48,968 bases of DNA. Source: Omnitrophica WOR_2 bacterium RIFOXYA2_FULL_38_17. Its GTDB lineage: Bacteria; Omnitrophota; Gorgyraeia; Zapsychrales; Zapsychraceae. The first letter of the stretch is position 1. Every line of letters starts with the position of its first letter. The stretch lies in contig MHHG01000025.1 of NCBI GenBank assembly GCA_001805965.1, positions 1 to 48,968 on the forward strand, written 5' to 3'. Position numbers and translations under genes: made by a program. The notes under the pieces were generated by a model that was not told where the DNA came from, did not search any database, and saw only the letters and a program-made list of their open reading frames with translations. Below, piece after piece: positions 32,619 through 41,550 of the stretch.

Positions 32619-34376
32619 ATGACAAATCTACCAGTGAATGAAGGAATAAAAAGTATACAAGAAAAAGGAAGCGGGATTTTCAGGGAAGGGGCTCACATGA
32701 TGCCTAGCGTATCCTTGATGCTTGCGGAAAATGTATTAAAGTCAGTGAAGGACCTGAAAAAGCCTTTTGTCACTATCATAAATTCTTATACAACACAAAT
32801 ACCTGGACATGCTCATCTGAATGTTCTTGGAGAGATAGTAAAAAAAGAGCTTGAAGGATCGGGAGTAAATGTCTGGTATACAAATATCGGCGGTGCAATT
32901 TGCGACGGTATTGCTATGGGACATTTTGGGATGAAATACTCTTTACCCTCAAGAGAGCTTATTGCAGATCAAATAGAGACTATCATCGGCGCTCATCCTT
33001 GCGATGCCTGGATAGGGATCGGTAATTGCGACAAAATAATTCCTGCCATGTATAACGCAATGGTAAGGGTTAATATACCATCAATTTATGTAAGCGGTGG
33101 CCCGATGCTGTCCGGAAATAATAATAGCGATCTTATTTCTGTTTTTGAAGGTGTAGGAGAATACAGCGCAGGAAAAATATCGAAAAATAAATTAGATCAA
33201 ATAACGTGTGACGCATGTCCGGGATATGGAAGTTGTTCTGGAATGTTCACGGCTAATTCAATGAACTGCCTTGGCGAGATCCTGGGATTTGCCTTGCCAG
33301 GAAACGGAACGATCACTGCAACGAAGAGAACAAAAGGTAAGAAGCAATATGAACTTAATCCCCAAAGGATCGCTTTGGTAAAACAGGCAGCGAACACCTT
33401 ATTAAAATTGCTAAAAAATAAAATAAGGCCTCTGGATATTTTAAAGCGTGAATCAATTGACAATGCTTTTATCCTCGATATGGCGATGGGCGGGTCTACA
33501 AATACAGTTCTACATGTTTTAGCTCTTGCCCATGAAGCAGGAATTAAATATGATCTAAAAAGGATCAATATGCTTTCTAAAATCACGTCAAATGTCGCAA
33601 AAATATCTCCCTCAAGAATGGAAGTCCATCTTGAAGATGTTCACAAAGTTGGCGGAATGGGCGCCATTCTTAAAGCAATTTATGACGGAGGAAAGACACC
33701 TATTGATCTTAAAGCGAGAACTGTTTACGGCACATTAGGCTCATACATTAACAAGTCTCCAAAGCCGGATGGCAATATAATTAAGACGACTAAAGATCCT
33801 TTTAACAAAGAAGGTGGCTTGGCTGTTCTTTTTGGAAATATAGCTAGAAAAGGTGCAGTTGTAAAAACAAGTGGAGTTGAGAAAGATATGTTCGTTTTTT
33901 CTGGAAAAGCGAAGATATTTGACTCTCAAGAGGATGCCTTAAAAGGAATACTTGCCGGAAAGGTTAAGGATGGCGACGTTGTGGTCATTCGTTATGAAGG
34001 GCCAAAAGGCGGGCCGGGCATGCAGGAAATGCTTTCACCAACATCTGCAATTAAAGGTGCAGGGATAAAAGCTGCGCTGATAACTGACGGAAGATTCTCA
34101 GGAGGCACAAGGGGATTATGTATAGGCCACATAGCACCTGAAGCAGCAAGCGGCGGGGAAATAGGTATACTTAAGAACGGTGACATTATTGAGATAAATG
34201 TTCATAAACACAGTATAAATGTAAAATTATCCCAAACTGAGATTTTAAAAAGAAAAAAAAGCGTAAAGCCTTTTAAATCAAAAGTGAGAGGCGGCTGGCT
34301 TGCAAGATATTCTTCAATGGTCACAAGTGCAGATACAGGCGCAGTATTGAAAATTAATGAAAATCAGGAGTGTTAA
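32619..34376 (+). CDS. ilvD: dihydroxy-acid dehydratase IlvD
   Basis: A 585-aa iron-sulfur dehydratase of branched-chain amino acid synthesis that converts 2,3-dihydroxy acids to 2-keto acids. Motifs: [15 protein letters not shown] (C137), [20 protein letters not shown] (C206) and [18 protein letters not shown]. Near residue 58 the sequence is [12 protein letters not shown], lacking the extra cysteine of the TPCN form, as in the E. coli-like type. The related phosphogluconate dehydratase cannot be fully excluded, but the motif set fits IlvD. AGGAGG lies upstream of ATG 32619. No ilvC, ilvB or ilvE is nearby. The HIT gene follows by 1 bp. Confidence 0.94.
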   Translation: MTNLPVNEGIKSIQEKGSGIFREGAHMMPSVSLMLAENVLKSVKDLKKPFVTIINSYTTQIPGHAHLNVLGEIVKKELEGSGVNVWYTNIGGAICDGIAMGHFGMKYSLPSRELIADQIETIIGAHPCDAWIGIGNCDKIIPAMYNAMVRVNIPSIYVSGGPMLSGNNNSDLISVFEGVGEYSAGKISKNKLDQITCDACPGYGSCSGMFTANSMNCLGEILGFALPGNGTITATKRTKGKKQYELNPQRIALVKQAANTLLKLLKNKIRPLDILKRESIDNAFILDMAMGGSTNTVLHVLALAHEAGIKYDLKRINMLSKITSNVAKISPSRMEVHLEDVHKVGGMGAILKAIYDGGKTPIDLKARTVYGTLGSYINKSPKPDGNIIKTTKDPFNKEGGLAVLFGNIARKGAVVKTSGVEKDMFVFSGKAKIFDSQEDALKGILAGKVKDGDVVVIRYEGPKGGPGMQEMLSPTSAIKGAGIKAALITDGRFSGGTRGLCIGHIAPEAASGGEIGILKNGDIIEINVHKHSINVKLSQTEILKRKKSVKPFKSKVRGGWLARYSSMVTSADTGAVLKINENQEC

Positions 34377-34377
34377 A

Positions 34378-34767
34378 ATGGCATCATTATTTACAAAGAT
34401 AATCGAAGGTAAAATACCTTGTCATAAAATATTTGAAGATGATAATTATTTGGCATTTTTAGATATCCGCCCTATTAATCCGGGGCACACATTGGTAATT
34501 CCAAAAAAAGAAGTTGATTATATTTTCGATGTTGAGGATAAACTTCTCGGAGGGTTAATGATATTTGCAAAGAAAGTAGCGATCGCTATTAAAAAGGAAA
34601 TGCCCTGCAAAAAAGTAGGCATTATGGTTGCTGGATTAGAAGTGCCCCATACGCACATACATCTAGTGCCTATGTTTAAGATACTGGATCTAAATTTTGC
34701 AAATGCCACGCCGACTGATAATGAAGAACTGGCTAAAATAGCTGAAAGAATAAGAAAACATCTATAG
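34378..34767 (+). CDS. HIT-family hydrolase
   Basis: A 129-aa histidine-triad protein. The triad HTHIHLVP has H91, H93 and H95; the middle one is the expected nucleophile. The start is typical: FTKIIEGKIPCHKIFEDD and LAFLDIRPINPGHTLVIPKK. Members split adenosine 5'-monophosphoramidates or dinucleoside polyphosphates. ATG 34378 is chosen because CAGGAG is spaced correctly and the family N-terminus begins there. It is coupled to ilvD (1 bp gap). Confidence 0.94.
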   Translation: MASLFTKIIEGKIPCHKIFEDDNYLAFLDIRPINPGHTLVIPKKEVDYIFDVEDKLLGGLMIFAKKVAIAIKKEMPCKKVGIMVAGLEVPHTHIHLVPMFKILDLNFANATPTDNEELAKIAERIRKHL

Positions 34768-34790
34768 TTATTTTCAAAATAAACTAAAAT

Positions 34791-34828
34791 AAAGCGGGAA
34801 TATACTTTTATTCCCGCTTTTACTTTTT
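34791..34828 (+). terminator. intrinsic terminator after the ilvD-HIT operon
   Basis: A perfect 12-bp stem: AAAGCGGGAATA (34791-34802) with TATTCCCGCTTT (34809-34820), loop six bases, followed by TACTTTTT. Confidence 0.88.
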
Positions 34829-34871
34829 AAGAAATTCCTTGATTTTTAACATAAAATAAACAGTTTTTGTA

Positions 34872-34900
34872 TTGCAGTCACTTATTAACATTCATATAAT
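34872..34900 (+). promoter_or_regulatory. promoter of the outer-membrane protein gene
   Basis: TTGCAG (34872-34877), a 17-bp spacer and a perfect TATAAT (34895-34900). Predicted start near 34907, 31 nt before the TTG start codon. Confidence 0.65.
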
Positions 34901-34937
34901 ATGCTTAATAAAATAAAAACTTTAAAGGTATATCAGT

Positions 34938-36026
34938 TTGAATTATCCAAATAGAATATTACTATTATCAATTCTATCTTCTTTCCTTTTAATACCTACA
35001 GCATATTGCTACCAAGATGTTGCTGGCGAGTATAAATCTGACAGAATGAACCTTGTAAATAGCTCTCTTGATGATGTTGAAAGAAGAAAGGCTGGAAAAA
35101 TAGATTATGCTAAAAAACCCATTAGAAATTCTTACTCACAACCTGTCGTCCAAGATCCCAGCAATAAGAATAGCGATTTAACTAGATTTAGAACCCCTAA
35201 TCCATATCAAGAGATTAAGCGCCAGAAGGAAGCACCTCCTAAACAACCTACAATAGAATTTGGCCAGGAAAACTCATCTATAAATTATCAAGAACCAAAT
35301 GTCATGAAGGAAAAAGGTCATATGCATGGTATCTTTGGATCTGTTGTATACAGGCCAGTTGAAAACAAGCCAGCGGAATCATTAAAAGATTATTTTTCCG
35401 AAGACAGCCAGATAAATGTTTACAAATTAGATGCTAAAATCAGTTGGGGAAGAGTAAACTACGCCTCATCGCAGGGAACATTAAGTAAGCTTGAAGACTC
35501 TATGTTCGAAGTGAGGGGTTTGATAGGTTACGATATGCCTATAAAGTCGACGCTTTTTACACCTTATATGGGTTTAGGTATCAGGAATTTAAAAAATGAT
35601 TTAAGGGGAACAATCGTTCAGCCTGATCTTACTGAGGTTAAAGGGTATCGTAGAAGTTCCCGATATTTGTATTTACCAATCGGTATAGATACAAGAACTA
35701 AAATGGACAATGATATCTCGGTAGGCATAAATTTGGAATATGATTTTTTAATTAATGGGAAGCAAAAAAGTCATCTGGAAGATATTGATCCAGATTTTGA
35801 GACTTTGACAAATGGACAAGGGAATGGATTCGGATTCAAAAGTTCACTTAGCTTAAGAAAAGACTGCCAGAACTACAATGTTTTTATAGAGCCATTCTTC
35901 AGATACTGGAATATAGCTGATTCAGAGATATCTCCAGTTATTTATACTAATGCTATTGTTGGATATGGCATAGAACCAAAAAATAACTCAAAAGAGTTTG
36001 GCTTTAAAATAGGTTTAGATTTTTAA
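34938..36026 (+). CDS. exported outer-membrane beta-barrel protein
   Basis: A 362-aa protein starting at TTG with AAAGG nine bases upstream. The signal peptide (residues 1-25) ends near TAYCYQ. A polar, disordered segment (about 30-125) is rich in N, Q, K and P. Residues 130-362 alternate polar and hydrophobic residues in amphipathic strands separated by turns (FEVRGLIGYDMP, FTPYMGLGIRNL, YLPIGIDTRT, VGINLEYDF), and the last residue is phenylalanine (FKIGLDF), as expected for BAM-inserted barrels. About eight strands would fit. The function is unknown. A 24-bp palindrome follows the stop. Confidence 0.75.
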   Translation: MNYPNRILLLSILSSFLLIPTAYCYQDVAGEYKSDRMNLVNSSLDDVERRKAGKIDYAKKPIRNSYSQPVVQDPSNKNSDLTRFRTPNPYQEIKRQKEAPPKQPTIEFGQENSSINYQEPNVMKEKGHMHGIFGSVVYRPVENKPAESLKDYFSEDSQINVYKLDAKISWGRVNYASSQGTLSKLEDSMFEVRGLIGYDMPIKSTLFTPYMGLGIRNLKNDLRGTIVQPDLTEVKGYRRSSRYLYLPIGIDTRTKMDNDISVGINLEYDFLINGKQKSHLEDIDPDFETLTNGQGNGFGFKSSLSLRKDCQNYNVFIEPFFRYWNIADSEISPVIYTNAIVGYGIEPKNNSKEFGFKIGLDF

Positions 36027-36028
36027 AC

Positions 36029-36052
36029 GTCAAATTTGTCGACAAATTTGAC
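36029..36052 (+). promoter_or_regulatory. 24-bp perfect palindrome overlapping a promoter
   Basis: The arm GTCAAATTTGTC (36029-36040) is followed directly by its exact reverse complement (36041-36052), with no loop. The right arm contains the TTGACA at 36048-36053 used as the -35 box of the next promoter. It is more like a dimeric repressor operator than a terminator: no T-tract and no loop. Confidence 0.6.
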
Positions 36053-36076
36053 AAATCAAAGATTACATTGTATCCT
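36048..36076 (+). promoter_or_regulatory. promoter upstream of the receiver-kinase gene
   Basis: A perfect TTGACA (36048-36053), a 17-bp spacer and TATCCT (36071-36076). Predicted start near 36083. The -35 box lies in the palindrome, so binding there would block it. Confidence 0.5.
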
Positions 36077-36112
36077 TGTTATGAGTGATTCATTTGTTGA
36101 AGTTAATAATTT

Positions 36113-36155
36113 AAGCCACGGAACATTGCATAAGCAATTCTGTGGCTTTCTTTGT
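36113..36155 (+). terminator. long leader hairpin/terminator 26-30 nt before the receiver-kinase gene
   Basis: AAGCCACGGAA (36113-36123) pairs with TTCTGTGGCTT (36138-36148) with one G-T pair; inside, TTGC pairs with GCAA. It is followed by TCTTTGTTTATT. It lies downstream of the promoter and 30 nt before ATG 36181, so it is either an attenuator or the end of a roughly 70-nt RNA. Confidence 0.6.
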
Positions 36156-36180
36156 TTATTTGATGTTAAAAGAGGAAAAA

Positions 36181-37377
36181 ATGAGCAAAAAGATCAAAAA
36201 AGATTATTCAAGGCCCCTTGATGTAATAGTTGTTGAAGACAATCAAGTTGATGCAAGGATTCTTGAATCTATGTTATTGGACCCACCAACTATTGCTAAA
36301 ACCCTGAAAATCGCCAATACGTTAAGTTCTGCTATCAAAATTCTTGAAGAAAACGAGATAGAAATAGCTATTTTAGACCTTAATCTCCCAGATAGTAAGG
36401 GCATCGATACAATCGTTGAAATAAGTAAAAAATTTCCAAAATTAACAATTGTTATTAACACTGGGGCATATGAAGATGAGTTGGGTTTGGAGGCGCTTAG
36501 CCTTGGGGCTCAGGACTTCCTGTTAAAAGGAAAATACAACGCTTATGTTCTTAACAAAATACTAAGATACTGCCTTGAAAGAAAGCGTTTAGAAATTGAA
36601 CTTAAACAGGCTTATGAAACATTAAAGGATACACAGAGCCAGCTCATTGAATCTGAAAAGATGAAAGTGGTTGGAGGCTTGGCTAGCGGTGTTGCTCATG
36701 AAGTTAAGAATCCCTTAGCCACAATATTGTATGGAGTGACCTATCTTATTGAACAGGTAAAAATGGATGATGATAAATATAATCTGGTGCTAAATAATAT
36801 CAAGGAAGCTACCAACAGAGCCAATGGAATTATTACAGATTTGCTGGATTTTGCAAGTTTAAACAAAATGAACAGAACAAAATCTAACATTGTTGATGTT
36901 ATAGAGAAATCATTATCGTTGGTCCATTATCAAATTTCTAAGAACGTAATTGATATTGTAAAAGATTATGAAGTGGACTTGCCACTTCTAATGATAGACG
37001 TTAATAGGATCGAACAAGTCTTCGTTAACATCTTCTTAAACGCAATATTTTCTATGGAAAAGAATGGAAAAATTGGAATAAGGATCCATTCATCTTTTAT
37101 TTTCGATAATAAGCAAGCGTTACCTTCGGCTGCTAAAGATAAATTTAATCCAGAACAGAAGCTTATCATTGTTGAAATTGATGATGTAGGCAAAGGCATT
37201 CCTGAAAATGAGATCAGTAGAATATTCGATCCATTTTATACATCCAGGCGCGGGAGCGGTGGCGTCGGGTTAGGGTTATCCGTTTCAAAGAACATTATTG
37301 AGAATCATGGCGGTTCAATTGTTGTTGAGAATAAAGCAGATTGTGGTGTAATCGCAAAATTAATTTTTATAGTTTGA
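36181..37377 (+). CDS. hybrid receiver-histidine kinase
   Basis: A 398-aa cytoplasmic protein. The receiver domain (about 12-135) has VVEDN, the phospho-acceptor D66 in LDLNLPDS and the lysine in FLLKGK. After a short coiled linker comes the HisKA domain with H173 in GVAHEVKNPLA, then HATPase with NRIEQVFVNIFLNAI, DDVGKGI and GGVGLGLSV. A receiver placed before the kinase with no membrane segment means it is itself controlled by phosphorylation from another kinase. Start ATG 36181 is preferred to 36142 because AGAGG lies upstream and the earlier frame would read through the terminator. A single-receiver protein follows after 12 bp. Confidence 0.92.
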   Translation: MSKKIKKDYSRPLDVIVVEDNQVDARILESMLLDPPTIAKTLKIANTLSSAIKILEENEIEIAILDLNLPDSKGIDTIVEISKKFPKLTIVINTGAYEDELGLEALSLGAQDFLLKGKYNAYVLNKILRYCLERKRLEIELKQAYETLKDTQSQLIESEKMKVVGGLASGVAHEVKNPLATILYGVTYLIEQVKMDDDKYNLVLNNIKEATNRANGIITDLLDFASLNKMNRTKSNIVDVIEKSLSLVHYQISKNVIDIVKDYEVDLPLLMIDVNRIEQVFVNIFLNAIFSMEKNGKIGIRIHSSFIFDNKQALPSAAKDKFNPEQKLIIVEIDDVGKGIPENEISRIFDPFYTSRRGSGGVGLGLSVSKNIIENHGGSIVVENKADCGVIAKLIFIV

Positions 37378-37389
37378 AAGGGGGGGGTT

Positions 37390-37770
37390 ATGAATTGTAA
37401 AAAGGTCCTGATTGTCGACGATGAAAAAGGGTTTACATCAATGCTTAAGCTTAATCTTGAATCAATTGGTGCATTTGAAGTTAAAGTTGTAAATGAATCA
37501 AAATATGCACTTATGACAGCAAAACAATTTTTACCCGATGTTATCCTGTTAGATATTATAATGCCAGAAAAAGAGGGCCCAGATGTAGCAATTGAGATAA
37601 GAAACGACCCCACTCTTAAAAATATCCCGATTGTATTCTTAACAGCTACTATTACAAGAGATGAGGTGCAATCGCAAAATGGCTGGATAGGTGGAAACAT
37701 ATTTGTGGCAAAACCAAGCAGCTTAAAAGAGTTGTTGGCCTCAATTGAGTCGTCTATAGCTGTCAAATAG
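37390..37770 (+). CDS. single-domain response regulator
   Basis: A 126-aa receiver domain without output. Acidic pocket LIVDDEKG, phospho-acceptor in VILLDIIMPEKEG, TA in VFLTAT and lysine in VAKPSS. Its gene has a strong AAGGGGGGGG ribosome binding site and follows the hybrid kinase by 12 bp, so it is the natural partner: a phosphorelay intermediate or protein-interaction switch, CheY-like. Confidence 0.93.
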   Translation: MNCKKVLIVDDEKGFTSMLKLNLESIGAFEVKVVNESKYALMTAKQFLPDVILLDIIMPEKEGPDVAIEIRNDPTLKNIPIVFLTATITRDEVQSQNGWIGGNIFVAKPSSLKELLASIESSIAVK

Positions 37771-37964
37771 GTTATTCATGAAGCAATAAATTAATCTTGC
37801 AAATATTAAATGCAATATTTCATTAAAATAATTTCCCTAAAATATTTCTTTCATTATTTAGAGTTTTATACTAATATTTCCTCCCAAACACCATTCTTTT
37901 TTTAAATTTAAATCAAAATCATTAAGCATAAAAATATTCTTTTATCTATTTTAAGGAGCAATCG

Positions 37965-38471
37965 GTGATTAAAACAAAAAGTTCATATATAGTTGTAAAG
38001 CAATCAAGCATTCACAACAAGGGTGTGTTCGCCAAAAAAGATATACCAGAAGCCACGCGTATAATTGAATATGTGGGTGAAAGAATAACAAAAAAGGAAT
38101 CAGAAATAAGATCCGAAATTCCCCTTAAAAAGTCAAAAAAAAGCATTAAGCATGGCGCGGTATATATATTTGAATTAAATAAAAGATATGACATTGATGG
38201 CAATGTGCCTTACAATACAGCCCGATTTATTAACCACACATGCGAACCTAATTGTGAAACCCTTCTTATAAGTGGACACATTTGGATTGTTTCAATCAGG
38301 GATATAACAAAAGGTGAGGAACTTTCTTACAACTACGGATACAGTTTTGATGATTATGAAAGACATAAGTGCTATTGCAATAAAACTAGTTGTGTAGGAT
38401 ATATACTAAATGAAATACATTGGCATAAAGTTCAACACAAAAAACGCAAAATAAAAAAACCGGCCAAATAA
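37965..38471 (+). CDS. SET-domain protein lysine methyltransferase
   Basis: A 168-aa protein starting at GTG with AAGGAG upstream. SET motifs: NKGVFAKKDIPE (residues 18-29), EYVGE, RFINHTCEPNC (87-97) and the catalytic tyrosine motif ELSYNYGYSFDD. A post-SET zinc cluster follows: CYCNKTSCVGYIL, together with C93 of the NHTC motif. SET proteins methylate lysines using SAM. They are common in eukaryotes and scattered in bacteria (Chlamydia, some PVC members). The lysine-rich tail could interact with DNA. The target is unknown. No clear operon partner. Confidence 0.9.
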   Translation: MIKTKSSYIVVKQSSIHNKGVFAKKDIPEATRIIEYVGERITKKESEIRSEIPLKKSKKSIKHGAVYIFELNKRYDIDGNVPYNTARFINHTCEPNCETLLISGHIWIVSIRDITKGEELSYNYGYSFDDYERHKCYCNKTSCVGYILNEIHWHKVQHKKRKIKKPAK

Positions 38472-38478
38472 CCTGTTC

Positions 38479-38507
38479 TTGAATCTTTTATCCCAAAGTG
38501 ATATACT
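38479..38507 (+). promoter_or_regulatory. promoter of the coiled-coil/protease operon
   Basis: TTGAAT (38479-38484), a 17-bp spacer and TATACT (38502-38507), 39 bp before ATG 38546. Confidence 0.55.
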
Positions 38508-38545
38508 TCTATTTCATTTTACAAAGTTAAACGATTCTATATCAA

Positions 38546-40003
38546 ATGAGAACTTTATTAAAACTAATTATAGTTATATTTATCATTACTGTTCTTCTTC
38601 CATCTCTATCTTTTGCAGATTTTGAAGATAAAATAATTACCTCTTTAATAGAGCATGGCAACCAAAATTTAAACGCTAATAATATAAATGCTGCTATTAA
38701 TGATTTCTCAAGAGCTCTTTTGCTTGATATTGATAACGATAACGCAATTAAGGGGCTTTTAAAAACATCACGATATAAAGATCTTCCTTTTAAGGTAAGG
38801 ATATCAATGCTTCAAATCAATGATATGTATAAGTATATTTCTAGATTGAGAGAAGCTATTAACTATTATTCATTCAGAATAAAAAACAGCAAAGAGAAAT
38901 TTTTTGCCGATGGCGGTTCAGAAGAGATGGTTCAAGCCGAGCTCAATAAACTAGCTGCTTTAAATGAAAATATTAATACAAAATCGATATTAAATCCCAA
39001 TCAGCAACCTGGAACCACAAATGACCCATTATTAAATCTAATAGATGCCCTTATTTCTGTTAAAAAGTCACTTGAAGATCAATTAGCCTTTTTGCGAGAA
39101 GAATACAAAGGGGTAATGAGCGTTAACGACAAGCTCACTCTTGTTAAAAACAATGCGATTCTTAATAAATCAAGAGAAAATAATGAAGCTTCAGGAATAC
39201 GGCCAATACACTCTGACGATTTGGAGGAAGGTCATGTGGATTTAGATTCTGAGCTTAATCATTCAAGCACAGATACAGCAGTATTAATGAAACAATTGGA
39301 AAGTTTGAAAACTGACCTTGCAAGAAAAGATTTGACAATTGAAAGAATGACAAAACAAGTAGTTGATATGTCTTTGCAATTAGTCGAAAATCAAAACAAA
39401 TTTAAAGAAAAAAATGTGAGTACAGTTGATATGCATCTTGAATTGACGGACCTTAACTCGAGACTAGAATTGGGCCAGAAGATAATACAGGAAAAAGATG
39501 ATCAAATAAAAATTTTGCAAAACGATATTAACAAAATCAAGGAAATTGCAATTTTTGACAAAAATAAATTCAATGAATCTTTATTAATCAAAAACAGGAA
39601 ATTGATAGAACAAAGCGGAATATTGAGAATATATAAAGAACAATATTGGGATACATATAAAGAGAACAAATCAAATATTGCCAACATTAAAACTCTTGAA
39701 GCGCAAATAGATTTTGCTCAAAAGATGATAGCTGAAAAAGAAAGAATCATAAATAAATTTAAACAAAATATGATCAGTTTTGATAGCAAGCTTCTAGAAA
39801 CTAATTCTAAATTACTAGAGATAAGCGTCCTTTATGATGAAAAGTCTGATAAGGACAAAATATTTGCTAATGAAATGGCAGGATTACAAAAACAACTGGA
39901 TTCATTAAGAGAAGCCTTGAAGACTCAAATACTGGAATTTAATAATATGTATTCTTCTTTTGCTAGCGACAATATAACTGCCCCTAAGTTGCTTCTTAGA
40001 TAA
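38546..40003 (+). CDS. exported coiled-coil protein with TPR-like N-terminus
   Basis: A 485-aa protein of unknown function. The signal peptide is residues 1-24 (ends LSFADF). Residues 28-70 resemble one tetratricopeptide-like helix pair (NLNANNINAAINDFSRALLLDIDNDNAI). From about 110 to 470 it is largely coiled coil with frequent K, E, Q, L and I at heptad spacing, broken by a short acidic segment near 215-245. Probably periplasmic. It precedes the HtrA-like protease by 38 bp. Confidence 0.6.
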   Translation: MRTLLKLIIVIFIITVLLPSLSFADFEDKIITSLIEHGNQNLNANNINAAINDFSRALLLDIDNDNAIKGLLKTSRYKDLPFKVRISMLQINDMYKYISRLREAINYYSFRIKNSKEKFFADGGSEEMVQAELNKLAALNENINTKSILNPNQQPGTTNDPLLNLIDALISVKKSLEDQLAFLREEYKGVMSVNDKLTLVKNNAILNKSRENNEASGIRPIHSDDLEEGHVDLDSELNHSSTDTAVLMKQLESLKTDLARKDLTIERMTKQVVDMSLQLVENQNKFKEKNVSTVDMHLELTDLNSRLELGQKIIQEKDDQIKILQNDINKIKEIAIFDKNKFNESLLIKNRKLIEQSGILRIYKEQYWDTYKENKSNIANIKTLEAQIDFAQKMIAEKERIINKFKQNMISFDSKLLETNSKLLEISVLYDEKSDKDKIFANEMAGLQKQLDSLREALKTQILEFNNMYSSFASDNITAPKLLLR

Positions 40004-40041
40004 ATTATTCTCAATAACTAAACAACAGGAAGGCTCTCGAT

Positions 40042-41550
40042 ATGAATTCTTTCTTCAGAATAATCTTATTTATAACATTTATTTCAATATTACTTTCTCC
40101 TGTTTCACTCGCTATTGCATCAGACCAGTCCGATTCCGTTGTAAAAATTTTTGTAACGGCTAATAGAATGGATTATTACCAGCCTTGGCAATCAGAAGGG
40201 ACTTATACTGCCAGCGGTTCAGGTTGCATCCTTAAAGGCAATAAAATACTTACAAACGCACATGTTATCGCTGACAACACTTTTATACAAGTAAAAAAGA
40301 ATTCTGACCCTAAAAAATATACAGCAAAAGTTGAGCATATCGGATATGATTGCGACCTTGCCGTCCTTGTTGTAAAAGACCCTAAATTCTTTGATGACAC
40401 AACTTTTCTTGAACTTGGCGAATTACCTGAATTACAGGAAAGCGTTTCTGTGCTAGGTTATCCCCAAGGTGGAGATAAAATGTCAATCACAAAAGGAGTT
40501 GTTTCAAGGATTGAATTAGTGCCTTACTCTCAAAGCAATAGAAAATTATTAGCAGTTCAAATTGATGCTGCTATCAATCCCGGAAACAGCGGCGGCCCTG
40601 TTATCAAAGATGGAAAGCTCGTTGGAATAGCAATGCAAGCTTATATGACGGCACAAAATATTGGGTATATGATTCCTCCCCCGGTAATAAACCATTTTTT
40701 CAATGATAATGAAGATGGTAATTATGATGGCTTTCCGTTAATTGGAATTGAGTTCAATAATACTGAAAATAACGCTTTAAAGAAGATTTATGGCATCAAT
40801 GACATCGAAGGTGGAGTGCTTATATCTAAGACCATGCCTAATTCACCTTCAGATGGATATTTATTTGAAGGTGATGTGATACTTGAAATTGACAATATAC
40901 AGATCGGTGAAGATGGAACCTATACCTTTAGAGATAATGAACGTTTGACAATGGCGCATTTAATCAATGATAAACAGATTGATAATGATATCAATCTTAA
41001 AGTTAAAAGAAATGGAAAAATAGTAGATGTTAAATTACCACTTAGAAAATACTCGCCCTTGGTTCCATATCCCCGTTATTTTGATAAACCCCCTTATTAC
41101 ATTTATGGAGGAATAATTTTTGTACCATTATCTACTGATCTTGTTCATGCTTGGGGCAATAGATGGTGGGAACAAGCTCCTGTGGATTTCAATTATTACC
41201 TGATTGCATCAGGCAGGTCAAATATTGAAAAGAATGAACAAGTAGTCGTCCTTCTTAGTGTTTTGTCAGATGATATTAATGTGGGGTATCAGGATTTTGC
41301 TAATGAAATAGTTGTATCTATAAATGACAAAAATGTAAGCTCTTTTAAAGATTTGGTGATATTCCTGGAAGAAGCAAAAAATAACGATGAATTTACAACG
41401 GTGTTATTAAAAAACAATTCGAAGCTAATAATTGACAACACAAACATTAACCAAGTAGATAAGCAAATATTGAAAAGAAACAATATTCCGTTTCAATATT
41501 CTGAAGATATAGCTGAATGGCTTGGGAACAAACAACAGGGAGACAAATGA
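40042..41550 (+). CDS. HtrA/Deg-like periplasmic serine protease with PDZ domains
   Basis: A 502-aa protein with signal peptide 1-26. Trypsin-like protease domain: H74 in TNAHV, D105 in GYDCDLAVL and S183 in INPGNSGGP, with an SGSGCIL strand at the start. One PDZ domain lies around 235-335 (EGGVLISKTMPNSPSDGYLFEGD) and another more divergent one around 405-480. The longer C-terminal part resembles Deg proteases of the plant/cyanobacterial type more than DegP. It would degrade or refold misfolded envelope proteins. Its stop overlaps the DUF368 start (ATGA). Confidence 0.9.
   Translation: MNSFFRIILFITFISILLSPVSLAIASDQSDSVVKIFVTANRMDYYQPWQSEGTYTASGSGCILKGNKILTNAHVIADNTFIQVKKNSDPKKYTAKVEHIGYDCDLAVLVVKDPKFFDDTTFLELGELPELQESVSVLGYPQGGDKMSITKGVVSRIELVPYSQSNRKLLAVQIDAAINPGNSGGPVIKDGKLVGIAMQAYMTAQNIGYMIPPPVINHFFNDNEDGNYDGFPLIGIEFNNTENNALKKIYGINDIEGGVLISKTMPNSPSDGYLFEGDVILEIDNIQIGEDGTYTFRDNERLTMAHLINDKQIDNDINLKVKRNGKIVDVKLPLRKYSPLVPYPRYFDKPPYYIYGGIIFVPLSTDLVHAWGNRWWEQAPVDFNYYLIASGRSNIEKNEQVVVLLSVLSDDINVGYQDFANEIVVSINDKNVSSFKDLVIFLEEAKNNDEFTTVLLKNNSKLIIDNTNINQVDKQILKRNNIPFQYSEDIAEWLGNKQQGDK

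Noticed and set aside
36036..36221. 61-codon + strand frame overlapping the receiver-kinase start
   Set aside because: It would run through the palindrome, promoter and leader hairpin and overlaps a stronger gene in another frame; no ribosome binding site.
37305..37766. 153-codon minus-strand frame over the kinase and receiver genes
   Set aside because: Lies opposite clearly conserved HATPase and receiver motifs.
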